64,000 nucleotides of DNA from Ricordea florida (GCA_949710005.1 OX453282.1:2362501-2426500), one strand, 5' to 3'; shown: positions 1 through 11,770, counted from the stretch's first letter. Notes: generated by a model not told the origin, from the letters alone. Made by a program: numbers and translations.

Positions 1-21
1 CAAACATGACTTTAAACTAAC

Positions 22-1297
22 CATTTGCTGCAGTAAAAACATCATTGATAAGGACAAAAGTGTACCCAGCCATGTCGAATGCCAAGTCATCACTAAAACC
101 AATAAGAACACAGTCAGTGAAAAAAGAATGAAGGTTTTGGCACATAACTAAATTAAGTGATGATTGAGCCCAATTGTTCTGGCCCAGAATTGACAGAAAT
201 ATTGTTTGAATTTCTCAATGTATTTGGCACCAATTTGCCTCTAAATGTTTTCACCAGTTTGCAAAAACTGAGTAATTGTAAACTGGTGAAATAAATTCAG
301 TGTAATAATATTGTTTTTATTGAATAATTTGAAAAGTACATGAAATTATGTCACCAACAAAATTGAGGCAAAATATAATTTAAACCTTTCTTTACTCTTT
401 CAAAAGGGAAAATACAGGTTTCCCAGATGGACAAATAAAGGAATATGGAGACAAAGCTCTAATGTGAAATAATAAAAGCCCATGCTCACTGGAAGACTGG
501 AAAACTAAATGCCAACAGGAAAAAGGAACCTTGTGAAATGGAACTTAAAATGAAATCTTGGGATATAAGCTGAAAGAGCCACTGGGGTAAAATTAATGTT
601 TGCAGGGTTGTCAAATCAAGAAAGCTTTAATTGTGTTGCATACTGATGTGACATTTAACAGAAACAGATTGCAAATTTTACCTTGCTGCTACAAGTGCAC
701 CAAATATCATAAGGAACACTGTTAATTGAACTTGAATTGTAGCTTTGGAACTGAATGAAGAAAAAAAGTACATCAGTGGCAATCCAGGGTTCCTAAAAGA
801 ACCTGACAAACACTAATCAATACTCAGTTGAAACTGTGATAACTTTAAGTTATCTCCTTGCAATACACGTTATTCAGTTCTGCTCACTGCTTCTAAAGAC
901 ATACATACTTGTGTACTTAACAGGTTAACAAATAGTATAATAATATGGAACAAACTGTTATTGCTAGTTGTACCCTTTTTCTAAGTGTGACTTATTGAAC
1001 TAATCAAAAACCTACCCTAACAACAATGCTTCTCCAATCATCGTAAAGAGTATTGAAAACCTCCTTAGGACAGTAAACATGGGAAGACTAAAAACAGAAA
1101 AGAGATAACACAGTATTCATGGAATGTTAACTACAGTGAAAAACCGTGTTCTCCGATTTTCCTCTCTCCACAAAAACCAACATTTGATTTGATTTGATTT
1201 GATTTAATTTAAAATGAATTGATTCGATTTCATTTGTTCTTTACAGTGTCCCCAATTAGTATGCCAGTGCTAGATACATTTGACACTAAAATAAAGT

Positions 1298-1347
<50 letters not shown>

Positions 1348-2033
1348 TATTAAGTGATGGAAATAACAAACTCATGATACTACAGAACTAATAAAAATTC
1401 AACTTTGGGTTTGGCAGTTCTGTCACATGTACTCAATCCTTTTTTAATTCATTGTGAGTACTGTAATAACATCAGAGTAATATTAACTGATCAGTAACTA
1501 TGTGAGCTTACTTGAGTCTTTTTGTACTTCCGAGTCCAAAGACAAGATTACCAACATAAAGAAGAGGAAGGGGCCATACCTGCAACATAATTTAAATGCA
1601 GAGAAATCAAATACTGGTTGAGAAAGTTTACTCCACTAACAAACTTAACCCTTTAAGCTCCAATATCAATGTTCATTTTCTCCTAAATGTTCTCATATAT
1701 TTTTTATGGTACTAGTGAGGAGAATTTGTTTAAATATCAATACTCTTTTTGGTGATCATTTTTGAAATTGGATACTGGTCACCATTGGGACTTAAAGGGT
1801 TAAAGTCAGCAAATCATTGCAGAAAACACACTCCACATAGTCACATCTTCAGCAACAATAGGTTTGGAGTAAAAAAACTAAGGCAGGTGTAATAAGCCAT
1901 TTGCATGATTTTTCAGGATATTCCCCTGTGTCACCATTCTCTTAATTATATGACAAATGACTGAGTAGTCCATGAATAAACAAGTAGATGTTTGAATAAC
2001 TTTCAGGGAGGAGGTCAAACATGCACTGCTATT

Positions 2034-2065
<32 letters not shown>

Positions 2066-4705
2066 TTTTGAGGTCCTTTTCGAAAACCACATGTGAGTGA
2101 AAAAGTTTCCTCAATAAAGATTATTATTATTATTATCATCATCATTATTATAATTTATTATTGCTATTATTACATCATTACCATTGCTACCATTATCATT
2201 ATCATTAACATAATAAAGATAATAATAAGAATTATTGTTATTACTATTATTATCATTATTATTATTATCATTATCATTATTATATTTTTCTAGATGTATA
2301 CTAATTTTTACTTACTTTCTGAAAAGTGGATAGTGTGTAATCTGGAAATGTTACAATACCAGCCAGCTTTAGAGAATAAAGTACCAACACTGTTGCAACC
2401 ATCTAAAAAACAAAAAGATCATTCATTGACCTGGCAGCAGTCAGCTGAGATGCTGCGGCCGTGTAGTCACATAACTACAGAGTCAGAGAAGCACTCTTAC
2501 AGTGATCTTCACATGCCTAGTTGTCTTTATCTCTAACATGCAGAACAAGCTTTGTACTTAGCACATTTCTGTTGCTATAGTAATCTTATAAACTACAGAT
2601 GCCACGCTCAGAATAACTTCACATTGGAAGCTCAAATACAGTGCATGTACTCAGGGATATATACTTCATGCCAATATGCTGGTTTAGAATAATGAATGTT
2701 CACTTCACCGACCCTACATTTTGACGCTCTTATCTAATGTCTTCATCAAGGGTGGTTAAGTTAGGCTCCTTTTATACCAGTGATAAATGGTGATGCTTAA
2801 GAGTACTCAAGGAGTATCACCATTTATCTCTGTGATTTATGTGCTATTAACATTACCTGACCTATGCCCAGGAACTGAAATGATGGGAACCTAAAAAAAT
2901 GTTAGGAGCAAAAAAAATAGTTATGTTTCTTCCTAGACATCATGCCAAAATCTTCTCTCTTAGTTCAACAGTTTGTTCTTGGATATATTTGTAAGGATAT
3001 GAGGACACGCTTGTGCTCAAATAAACAAGACTTATCTATAAGGCTGTACAGGCAGCTACAACTGTAACTGCTAGTGACTAGCAAAAGAAAACAAAAATAA
3101 AACAATATTTTGCATCATGGCAGAAAGCACAGTCACAGTCTCTTGCTAGTTAGATGGTCATTGGTTTGGTACAATTCCCAAGGGGTTTGCGGTTTGTCTA
3201 GTGGTAAATAGTGTAGGCATATCATCACAATATTAGACAATCACAAGTATGCAAATGAAGCCTTAATAGTTTTTCCTTTTTTTCTGATGCCAATGTACCT
3301 GTTGCAGTTAATTTTTGTTTTCAGTTATTTTTTATTTTGAACTAGATAATTTTTTTCTTCCTAGTTAGTTTTATTTTTAACTAGGTGATATTTTTTTAAC
3401 TAGGTGATATTTTTTTTAACTAGGTGATATTTTTTAAACTAGGTGATATTTTTTTAAAAAAATACAGGTCACTGGTCATTGTTTTACCAATACAGAAAGC
3501 ATCCTAAACATTCATTAAAGCTAACCTTGGGACTTATCAGACCTAAGGTTAGCTTTGATGAATGCTTAGGATAATTTCTGTATTGGTAAAACAATGACCT
3601 GTGACCTGTATTTTTTTTAAAAAAATATCACCTAGTTAAAAAAATATCACCTAGTTAAAAAAAAATATCACCTAGTTAAAAAAATATCACCTAGTTAAAA
3701 AAATATCACCTAGTTAAAAAAAACTATCTAGTTCAAAATAAAAAATAACTGAAAACAAAAATTAACTGCAACATACCCATACAGACGAAACAGATTAACA
3801 ACTTCACTATACCGACATCCATTTTCAAACACAATTGCATTGCTTGGCATCCTTTTTAGACAGTGAGAAACAATCAATCTTATTCTTATTAAGTGACAAA
3901 GAAAATGATTGGACGAGTATTCTGACTTAAAAACAACATCAAAAAAATAAAAAAACTAAGAAACAGAACAAACACTCAGGCATTCATCAATTATTACAAA
4001 ACGGGCAATAATGGACGTCCGTAATATAATGTGTCGGCCATTATTGCTCGTTTTGTGATAATAGACCTTATTCGCTTGTATATTTTGTTTTCCCAATACT
4101 GATCATGTGATGATAGTCCGGAGATTTGATCCTTTGTTCATTAAGACATGAATATGTCTGCCTGCACTTTAAACCTTTAAATAATATAATTACCACTAGC
4201 AAGCTAATCCGGCACTCTTTTTAATGAACAAGACAGAGGACCAAATCTTCTGAGTATCATCGCATGATCTGTGTTGGGAAAATAAAATGTACAAGCGAAT
4301 AACGTATATTGATCAAGACTTCTAATCTGCACCAATATCCAGGCATAAACTTGCGTCAAATAAAATGTTTTTGTGTCACACTGGAAGATAGAAGCAGCTG
4401 GCCATCGACCATCTACATATATAAAAAAGCAACGTTTAACATTTGAAATCACTTCCAGTATACTATCGATGCCAGGGAATCAAGAAACCCTTCACCAGTA
4501 GTTGTTCTACAGCATTCTAACGGGAGCAATTAGCTGCCGGGTTGTTGTTCGTTAACCTTGGTGGAATCAAAGAAATAATGGGTTTTTCTTACTTGAACGA
4601 CGTTAACACAATCTTGTTGACAACCACGATGAGGAAAGAACAGACTCCATAAAACAGAGCTGTAATCACTCTGTACAGTATTGAAACGCGCTTGGAATCG
4701 ACCAT
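22..4705 (-). CDS. SLC35D1-like: SLC35D-type nucleotide-sugar transporter, 5' half (partial)
   Basis: Seven exons can be joined in frame on the minus strand: 4593-4705, 2857-2890, 2316-2402, 1512-1579, 1016-1087, 682-750 and 22-92. All have GT-AG junctions, and they give 171 residues before the window ends. The protein starts MVDSKRVSILYRVITALFYG and contains KFPSFQFLGIGQ, PLPLLYVGN, LPMFTVLRRFSILFTM and SDDLAFDMAGYTFVLINDVF. These are recognisable blocks of the SLC35D family, multi-pass ER/Golgi transporters that bring UDP-glucuronate, UDP-GalNAc or related sugars into the lumen. The FTVLRRFSILFTM block looks closer to SLC35D1 than to other SLC35D members, by memory of the family. The second exon is only 34 nt. 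The C-terminal half, including the later membrane segments, lies beyond the left edge. The start is the first ATG, 230 bp from the divergent TMEM59-like start. Introns hold a SINE, microsatellites and fold-back elements. Family assignment is firm; the exact paralog is less so. Confidence 0.9.
1144..1351 (+). mobile_element. SINE, 5'-truncated copy with (ATT)n tail
   Basis: The stretch runs 'ctccgattttcctctctcc', then 'aaccaacatttgatttgattt', then 'ctttacagtgtccccaattagt', and ends in about fifteen ATT units. The same body, in the same order and with the same ATT tail, occurs in full length with a tRNA-like head on the minus strand at 60242-60523. This copy lacks the tRNA head. It lies in the SLC35D-like intron between the 1016-1087 and 1512-1579 exons. 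Confidence 0.75.
1646..1802. mobile_element. MITE-like element with TAACCCTTTAAG ends
   Basis: A 157-bp stretch begins TAACCCTTTAAG and ends with its exact inverse CTTAAAGGGTTA. The interior has 'ccaatatcaatgttcattttc', 'actagtgaggagaatttg' and 'ggatactggtcac'. Related copies with the same interior are at 10494-10785 and, in opposite orientation, at 53515-53723. Ends and copy number support a small non-autonomous DNA transposon; the superfamily is not assigned. Confidence 0.75.
2033..2290. repeat. Microsatellite tract (ATC)n and (ATT)n
   Basis: About ten ATC units lie at 2033-2065, and a longer mixed ATT/ATC tract runs through 2121-2290. The open frames reading poly-Asp or poly-Ile across it are artefacts of the repeat. 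It lies inside an SLC35D-like intron, just downstream of the 2316-2402 exon. Confidence 0.9.
3301..3772. mobile_element. Long fold-back element with internal 'aactaggtgatattttt' repeats
   Basis: The left arm starts 'gttgcagttaatttttgttt' and the right arm ends with its inverse, 'aaacaaaaattaactgcaac'. Each arm carries a series of about 18-bp direct repeats of the type 'ttaactaggtgatattttt' (five or six per arm) and an inner segment around 'gtattggtaaaacaatgac'. The arms are about 230 bp each and meet at about 3530-3545, so the whole could form one long hairpin. It lies in intron 1 of the SLC35D-like gene. This looks like a Foldback-type or MITE element. Confidence 0.8.
3999..4302. mobile_element. 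Two adjoining inverted-repeat (MITE-like) segments
   Basis: A small palindrome (about 3999-4055) has arms 'aacgggcaataatgg' and 'ccattattgctcgtt'. Next to it, 4068-4302 has arms around 'ttattcgcttgtatatttt...cccaatactgatcatg' and the inverse 'gatctgtgttgggaaaataaa...gtacaagcgaataa', with some mismatches. Both lie in intron 1 of the SLC35D-like gene. Confidence 0.7.
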
Positions 4706-4935
4706 GGCGACGGACAAATCAGTGCTAACTGTTCTTTTGGGTTAATTCATTAAGAAATAAATACATATATACATATATATTCAAGCCACCAACTGAGTCA
4801 CGGACCGGCGACATCTTTAATTCATATTGTAATGGGTAAAACTGCTGGCTTGAAAACTGCGATTCACTGAGGTGGAAACTGGAAACACCTGGGTCACGTG
4901 GTGAACAAAGAAACATACACAACGAAGAAAAAAGT
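4706..4935. promoter_or_regulatory. Shared bidirectional promoter of SLC35D-like and TMEM59-like genes
   Basis: Only 230 bp separate the two divergent start codons, so both 5' UTRs and both core promoters must fit in or overlap this stretch. It contains GTCACGTGGT at 4893-4902, one base pair plus flank away from the CLEAR palindrome GTCACGTGAC that TFEB/MITF-type factors bind in lysosomal and autophagy genes. No convincing TATA box is seen; the AT-rich 'atacatatatacatatata' run at 4762-4780 is an alternative. Regulation by TFEB is inference. Confidence 0.6.
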
Positions 4936-7900
4936 ATGGCAGGCCACAAAGGGCTCGCGATTTTGTCTTCCTTTTCAGTTTTAATTTCGCTCTCGATCTT
5001 GCAGTTTAGCTTCGCACAGGAATCTTCTGGAGTTGTAGACGACTGCAAGAGAAGTTGTGAAAGAAGTTACCCTCTGCATACTTATCCAAAGGCGTGATAT
5101 TTTTTCCTATGAATTATTTGTCTAGTCTGACAATGGTTTCGTTTCCATTCTGTAGACTTGTCTTACAGTAGTCATTTCTCCATTGTCTGTTACTGCTACA
5201 TTGGATTCTTGGCGAATATTTTTTCCACGTTTTGATACTTGCTGTGCGATCTAATGATTGCATGTGCGTTGTTTTGCAGGAGGAACCTGTGCAAGCTTGT
5301 AAACAGGGCTGTCGCTTATCCGCCATTGAACAATTGGCAACAAGTAATTATGCAGACAGAGTGAACACGACACAGTCATGCCTCGCTGGTTAGTTCATTT
5401 CGCACGCTCATTTTTTGTACTTACTTTATTCAGTCAACCCTCTAAGTACTGTGGTCAAAATCGGGTAAAATCGGTAAACATTCTCAACTTCTTTCGGTAT
5501 ACACTGCAGGGATTAAGAAACATTTCTGACAACCATTTACATGTAAGTGTGGAGGCTTCACTAAAAAGTAGTAGTTATGATTCATCATAATCAATTTTTG
5601 TGTTGCTTAGGGATTAGTCGATCTTAAGAAGAATTGTATCGCGATCGTTTTGTGCTGTTTTCACTTTGGATATTAATCTATTATAATTTTACTAAAACCA
5701 GTTCTGTTTTATCCTGTTGAGAAAGTGGATTCCATAATAGATTCAATAATTTTTATTCATTGATGGGACTTTTGTTTGCCGATTTAACTAATGTAGGTGC
5801 AGCTTGAAGCTGAAAAATATTCCCAAACAGCAGGTTTGATCATAGCTATATTTCGATAGAAAGTTAATTATTAACAAGGAGAAAAAAACTTGTTTTACAG
5901 ATAAACAAAAATAATTAATACACCCTAATCATAAGGTAAAAACTACTAGCACTCTAATTTGTTAGTGGGAAATAATGATTTCCATTTGTATGACATTCTA
6001 TAAAGTAGTTTAGTTTGTTTTTGGAATTTTGATCGTTTGGCTTTTTGAAATAGTTAAATCTTAAATTTTGAAGCCTTAAAAATTTGAGCTTTGAAAGTTC
6101 AGTCCAAAAGTTCTGAAAAGTGCGTCATAGTCTGTCAAAGTCGTAGACTGCTCATTTTATATTCCTATTCTACTAAACATAACGGAAGCTAAAATGAAGT
6201 AATATCTGTTTTTTTTTTTATTTTTAGGCTGCCAAGAAAGTTACGAGGAGCTAGCCAATCTTTATGCTTGTCAGCTTGGCTGTAAGTCTCAGGATGTCAT
6301 TCCATCACCGCAGTTCGAAGTGGAGGTAATCTATACATACACTATATATTTCCTTACAAGGTCTTTTTATTGATCTCTTGGAGTATGTAATCCTGCATTA
6401 CAATGAACAATGTTGCCTACATGTAATACTGGTAATATAAATCTATGGTCGGCTGTATCTGCTTATCATTTCTGGGAATTGTGTTTTTAATGTGCTGTTT
6501 GATCCCTTTTTCATTACAGTGTCTTGTCACAACTATCTACATGTACATACCTGCCAACTCTCCCAGTTTTCCTAGGAGTCTCCAAGTTTTTCATCAATTC
6601 TCCCAATTAGAGCTCCAAGTCTCACTGTGAAATACCTACTGTGGCCTTTTTCCAATTTTTTTCATTAATTTCATTATTTTTGAGATTTCAAAAGGAAAGT
6701 AAAACAAGAAGTGGTTTAGTGCCCTTATTTGGGCTGCTCTCGATCTGAAAATGTAAACTAGAGCAATCAAATTGATATATGTTTAATGAGCATCAAATCA
6801 ACCAATGAAACTGCACAATACATGCTAGAGAGTTTGCGTTGTTTTAGGCATCTAAAGATATTTGTACTCTGGGGGTTGGCAGGTATGCCTGTAGAACCTA
6901 GAGCTGTCAGTTCCATGTGGTGCTTAAGGTCGTTTGTGATCACTTTTTTTTTCAGAATCACTGACTGCTACTTTTCATTACAATATTTGCAGAACATAAT
7001 GCCAGATCAATGGAGCTTAAGAACTTATATGATCTACCTGTACCCAGTTATTGACATGGGCAAGTACTGCAGCAGTGGTTTTACGAATAGTGTCAGTTAT
7101 TACTACCAGATGTCATCAGCATATTACTACAGCTACTCTGATGGCGAGAGTGTTTTGGTTGAAGTAAATGAATTGCCTCGTGCTTACATTGATGTGCGAA
7201 ATATGGATGGAGATAAAATAGGCTATGCTGATGTCTCATACTACCAAAATGGTAAGAATAGTGGAGAGAGCTGCAAATTTTTGAAGTGTTTCTAAGCTCA
7301 CAAGTTTTCCTCTGCGCTTTAGGTTTGATGGTAATGTTGCTAAACTTTTGTCAATTCATTGGCTTTTTAATCAATAATTCAGTGATTCAGTATGTCTAGT
7401 TTGTTCATATACAGTGTACCTTACGAGTTCGGTACAGGACAGCTGCTTTCCTGGTCATTATAGCATGTTAGGTTTTTTTTCCAGCTCATAGTCTTCAAGA
7501 TTCAAGAGGCCTTTGTCCTTTACCATTCTTGTACCACATGTACGTTTTGTTGTTTGAACGATAATATTGAGCAATTCTTTTCTTATTCATTATCCACCAA
7601 AGCTATTGTTGTATGACATCAGTGATCCAAAACACACTTGTCATTAAATTGTAGACCTCAATAGTGAATTAAAAAATTCAGTTTTGGGATCAAGTAAGTT
7701 ATCTTGCTGGCCTTCTACATAATGAATTATTGTCATGTCTACTGGTACACATGTAGTAGATCTACTTGGTGTAATGCATTTTACTGTACATCATGTCTAC
7801 AGATGATAATGATAGCTCATACTCCACTGGAGTGTTACACAAAGGCCATCGCTGGCTTCAGTGTGTGTCCCGCAGATCAGGACTTCCATTGTGGTTCTTG

Positions 7901-8880
7901 ACTGCCACCCTTTTTTTCTCTGTATTATTCCTGTCGTGGCTTTGCTGTGCTACTGCAAGCACAGCTCCAAAGGAAAAAGCAAAGGTGAGTATTCTTGTTG
8001 TTACAGTTTGTTCTGCTGTTCTGTATATGAAATTTCATACTTTTCATTATATACATGTAGACTCAAGTGTTTTTGTGGGAATTACACCACTTGTAAATTC
8101 ATACGAAACTACATCCAGGACTGTAGTGGCATATTTTCCATATCCTCACCAATGAGGATATCAGTGACATCATTTCCCACCTTGCACAATTCATTTTGAG
8201 AGCAAAGCTCCCAAATGAATTTCTTAATGTGTTTTTGTCTATATAATAAAAAGAAAATTACACATTAGCTAAATGATATGAATTTTATGTCCTTGTGTCA
8301 AGAACAATCTCTCACTCGTGAAATATTGTTCTTGCCACTCAAACATAAAAGTCATATCTTCTTGTCACCATGTAATATCCTCTATATATTAACATTTGTA
8401 GTAGTCTACTTATTCTGTAGCTTACTCTTTAATTCAATTTAGTCAATATATATCGATTGTGGACAGTTGGTCAAGGAGTATTCTTTTGTCCTGGAAAAAC
8501 ATTAAGCCCTTTATTCTACAGGTAATTCTACAGTTCTTGCTGCATGTGCAGCAAATAGAGTAGCAGAAAAAGAGGTCTGGTTGCCAGGTCCTTTTTGTGG
8601 GTGAGGGACAAGCTGAAGATAGAGGGGACACATTTAGGGGAAGTGTGGTTGAGAGAGGGCAAGGTGAAACACATCTGTGGAATGGCATGTTAATAACTTT
8701 TAAAACTAAAAGGGTTTACTTTTTGTGTGTTAATTTTCTTTACAGCATGCTGTAGTTGGTGAACTTCTCTATTTAGACGAGGACAGCTTACTTGAGAAGC
8801 TGCCATTGGTTAAAACAGACGAGAAAGACGATGCAGGTCCCCTACCTGTTAAAGTCCACATTGATGCAACCACTCTGTGA
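4936..8880 (+). CDS. TMEM59: TMEM59-like type I membrane protein (complete, six exons)
   Basis: Six exons join in frame: 4936-5091, 5280-5388, 6228-6325, 6993-7251, 7803-7984 and 8746-8880, giving 312 residues (human TMEM59 is about 323). Residues 1-27 form a signal peptide ending near SFA/QE. The lumenal part has the family's paired-cysteine repeats: DDCKRSCERSYPLHTYPK, then QACKQGCRLS, then ANLYACQLGCKSQ. A single membrane span lies at about 237-258 (LPLWFLTATLFFSVLFLSWL, then CCATAS), followed by a 50-residue cytosolic tail containing the family block AGPLPVKVHI. TMEM59 proteins sit in Golgi and endo-lysosomal membranes; vertebrate members affect glycoprotein trafficking and bind ATG16L1 through the tail. 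The ATG16L1-type spacing is only partly kept here (YLDEDSLLEKLPL, with K where an aromatic is expected). The first intron would need a GC donor (AAG/GCGTGA), because the nearby GT breaks the frame. The tail ends ATTL. Confidence 0.93.
8044..8375 (+). mobile_element. Dispersed element in TMEM59-like intron 5
   Basis: This intronic stretch, from 'tacatgtagactcaagtgt' to about 'aaagtcatatcttc', recurs in inverted orientation at about 62940-63275. Shared segments include 'attcatacgaaactacatcc.ggactgtagtgg', 'atcctcacnaatnagg', 'aatgtgtttttgtctatat' and 'ttgccactc.aac.taaaa'. No terminal repeats or coding capacity are visible. Confidence 0.65.
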
Positions 8881-10246
8881 TGTGCAGTAAGCTGCAAAGT
8901 TCATCAGGAGCAAAATACCCACTGTGCATGATTATATTTTGAATACTGAACCAGCTCTTTGTAGTTGCCCTGTATTCCTTACAGCATGATTTAGGAGAAT
9001 TTCTTTGATTGATAAGTGGTATGTCCTCACCTTTCTTATTTGGTTCTTTGTTGCTGGTTGGGTGTGAGGTTGCAAGTGTATTATTTTTTAAGTGGAATCC
9101 AAGGGTTCCTGGAAGGGTTTGCATTTCTGCACTTCCAGTAGCAATTATTTTGTTTACTACTACTAAAATTTAACAATACTTCACCACTATTATTGACCAT
9201 GTTTATCACAGCACTTCTAAGGAAACTTGTGTTGTTCCCTTCGACAAGAAGCTCTATGCTGTCTCTTTCAAACCAGGTATACATATGGGTATTTGTGATA
9301 TAATAATGGGGGTAGCTTGTCCTTTTTCGTTGGACAAGACACAATGCTGTGTCTCTCAATCCAGGTCTATAATTGGGAATGAATTATACATTGCTGGGGG
9401 TAACTAGTGTTGTTTCCGTAAACAAGATACACTATGCTCTCTCAAGTCAGGTTTATAAATGGGCATCAGCAAATTATGATACCATTGGTAACTTGTGTTG
9501 CTTCTTTACATGAGACACTTTACTGCACACAGTGTCCTCTCTACAGTTAGTGAAACAAATACCATAGGGAATAAGCAGTGTCATTAAGGGCTTTGCAAGC
9601 ATGATAAGTGACAGTCATATGCCCCACCCATGGGGTGTGTGTCTTTGTTCACCTTTTTTCCATCTTTTGTTCAGGGGGTAGGGAGATGTTATTACCTCTA
9701 AGACCTTGTCTTCAATGTACTTGTCATTAAAAAATTTTTATATGCATATTGATGATAACAAAAACATATTATAACATAGCTTTCGGAAAGTGCACGCTAT
9801 CGTCAAGCTAATATGCGTCCGTCATTTGCCCATGGGTTGCATGCTGACATCAGATTGTGAAGTTGGGAAGTCTTGTTATAAAAGAAATGGTAAACGCAGC
9901 AACTGTGCAGCCATTGAGTTATGGATGCACTTGGGAGTTTGCTAAGCACTCAACAAGCTAGAGATGCTTTCTTCAAAAGAAAACAAAAAGCACTTAATTT
10001 TTTGGTGGGAATTGAGTTTAGCTGTGTTGCATACTAAAAAAAAATAAATTAAAAAATAAATAAAAAAACCTGTAAATAACTTAAATGTGGTTGTTGTTTT
10101 TTTCTTATCTATATTGTGGTGACTTATCGATTTAGAAAATTTGTGAAATGAATTCATTTGTTTGTTGTTAATGTTACAAGAAAAGAAAATTTTTGTTATA
10201 ATTGTGATATTTCTCATGCACTGTATTTATAAATCGTGGAAATAAA
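8881..10246 (+). other. Probable 3' UTR of TMEM59-like gene, with tandem repeats and poly(A) signal
   Basis: No coding signal follows the TMEM59-like stop. An AATAAA at 10241-10246 is a plausible poly(A) signal and would give a 3' UTR of about 1.35 kb; an A-rich run with AATAAA-like hexamers near 10045-10065 is an alternative. Between about 9222 and 9545 there are four diverged copies of an 87-93 bp unit, with starts near 9222, 9315, 9402 and 9492. Each has the pattern 'ttgtgttg...caag..ac..tatgctgtctctc...caggt.tat...gg'. Confidence 0.5.
9222..9545 (+). repeat. Four-copy imperfect minisatellite, about 90-bp unit
   Basis: Four similar units follow one another, each beginning with a 'cttgtgttg'-like segment and continuing through 'tgctgtctctc' and 'caggtntataantggg'. 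The copies are clearly diverged, so this is an old local duplication. It lies in the likely 3' UTR of the TMEM59-like gene. Confidence 0.6.
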
Positions 10247-10493
10247 AAAACTGACTTAAATTCAGTCACCATGTGTACTGTTGTGACAAAATGCGCGTGC
10301 CACGTGATCCACGCTTTTTCCTAAATTGTGATCTTCGCACAAGATCGACCCTTGGTAGAGTGCGCTGCAGATGCGTCGTGTTTCCTGTTTTCTTGTTGTT
10401 CCTGTTTTCGTTTAGTGAACTATGGCGCTAAAATGCAAACTTCACGTGGAAAGATTTTACATATAAACGAAGTAAGCGTAATTACGAACGGCT

Positions 10494-10785
10494 TAACCCT
10501 TCAAGCCCCAATATCAATATTCATTTTCTCCTAACTGATCCCATATATTGTTATTTTACTAGTGAAGAGAATTTGTTTAAATATCAATACAACTCTTTTT
10601 ATTTTACTAGTGAAGAGAATTTGTTTAAATATCAATACAACTCTTTTTATTTTATTAGTGAAGAGAATTTGTTGAAATATCAATACAACTCTTTTTTTGG
10701 TGATAATTTTCGTTATTCTCATAACCTGAATGGTTGAAGAACAGTGAATATTGTAATGAGAAATTGGATGCTGGTCACTACTTAA
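10494..10785. mobile_element. MITE-like element (TAACCC family) with internal 49-bp triplication
   Basis: This starts 'ttaacccttcaagcccc' and shares its interior with the 1646-1802 element, but the segment 'ttactagtgaagagaatttg...aatatcaatacaactcttttt' is repeated three times at about 49-bp spacing (10550-10697). The right terminus is decayed ('ctggtcactacttaagtaac'). Confidence 0.7.
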
Positions 10786-11014
10786 GTAACATCGGGCGGT
10801 CCACAAAAAACCGCCCAACTGGCAAACCTGGCTTACCACAGATCAAAAGACAGGTTTTTAGTCTATTTTACACAGTGAAGAATTTCATTTAAGTTCGTTT
10901 CGTTGCGCAAATAAAGTAATTTTTTTTCCTTCTTAAAAAGATAAGGCATGAATGACAACATAGCAAAGGAATGTTCTGTTGTTTCAATATATTGGGCAAG
11001 TGGAATCGGCCGAA

Positions 11015-11215
11015 ATGATGACTTCGATAAATGAAATAATTAAGATAATATCAGAATTCAGTGACAACACTTCTTGCTATCAGCGTGAATTCACAAAGAA
11101 CAGGAAACGCTCAAGAAGGAAAGTTCTTATGCATTTTGGCAAAATTACAAAAGTGCGTCAGTGCGAAATGAAGGCGTCAGTTATACTTAACGCCTCTTCT
11201 AAAATACTTCAATGA
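11015..11215 (+). CDS. Candidate small ORF, 66 residues, unrecognised
   Basis: An ATG-initiated frame runs MMTSINEIIKIISEFSDN at its start to NASSKILQ at its end and contains a strongly basic patch NRKRSRRKVL. It lies between the TMEM59-like gene and CSTEL-1. The basic-Ser patch recalls the CSTEL proteins, but the CSTEL tail is absent. No family is recognised and no splice or promoter evidence supports it; it may be chance. Confidence 0.15.
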   Translation: MMTSINEIIKIISEFSDNTSCYQREFTKNRKRSRRKVLMHFGKITKVRQCEMKASVILNASSKILQ

Positions 11216-11770
11216 GCAATCTTTCACAATTTCCTTTTTCGTCAGATCTCTTTCCTTCAGCCGATTACAAAACTGAATTATGTTCCCCCCAATTACAAGA
11301 AAGACTTAAGCTGGTAGTGGAAACCAAACATTTACCTTAGATATGAACGTTCACCCACTCCGGCGATTCTAACAATTTCGGCGGGAGTAATACGTGTTAC
11401 TGTGCAAACAATAGTTTCTCGGCCCTTCGGTATGGTCTAAGAAACTCTTTCAGCTCGCAATGTCAATATGATAATATACCACACAGACCTCAGATGAAAT
11501 CAAGAATTTGTGTTTTCTTCTGGGTTGGTCAGTGTTTTTGCTAACTTAATGTTTGGAGGTCGTAGTGGTTATAAATTTGACTGTTGCATGTATTTATAAA
11601 AGCGAATGATAACGGCGCTGTTTTAATCTGTTTCACCACGGTTTAAACGAACGGTACAAAAGTCTGAAAAGTGTCCTAAGTGAAGCCAGTTTCCTGTGTT
11701 AGAATTTTTGTTCAACTAAATGGGACACATCTAATCATCCGTTTCACTTAGTAAAAAAGACGTTCTTGAA

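Noticed and set aside
2033-2293. Open frames rich in Asp or Ile across the left microsatellites
   Set aside because: They translate (ATC)n and (ATT)n repeats inside an SLC35D-like intron and are not genes.
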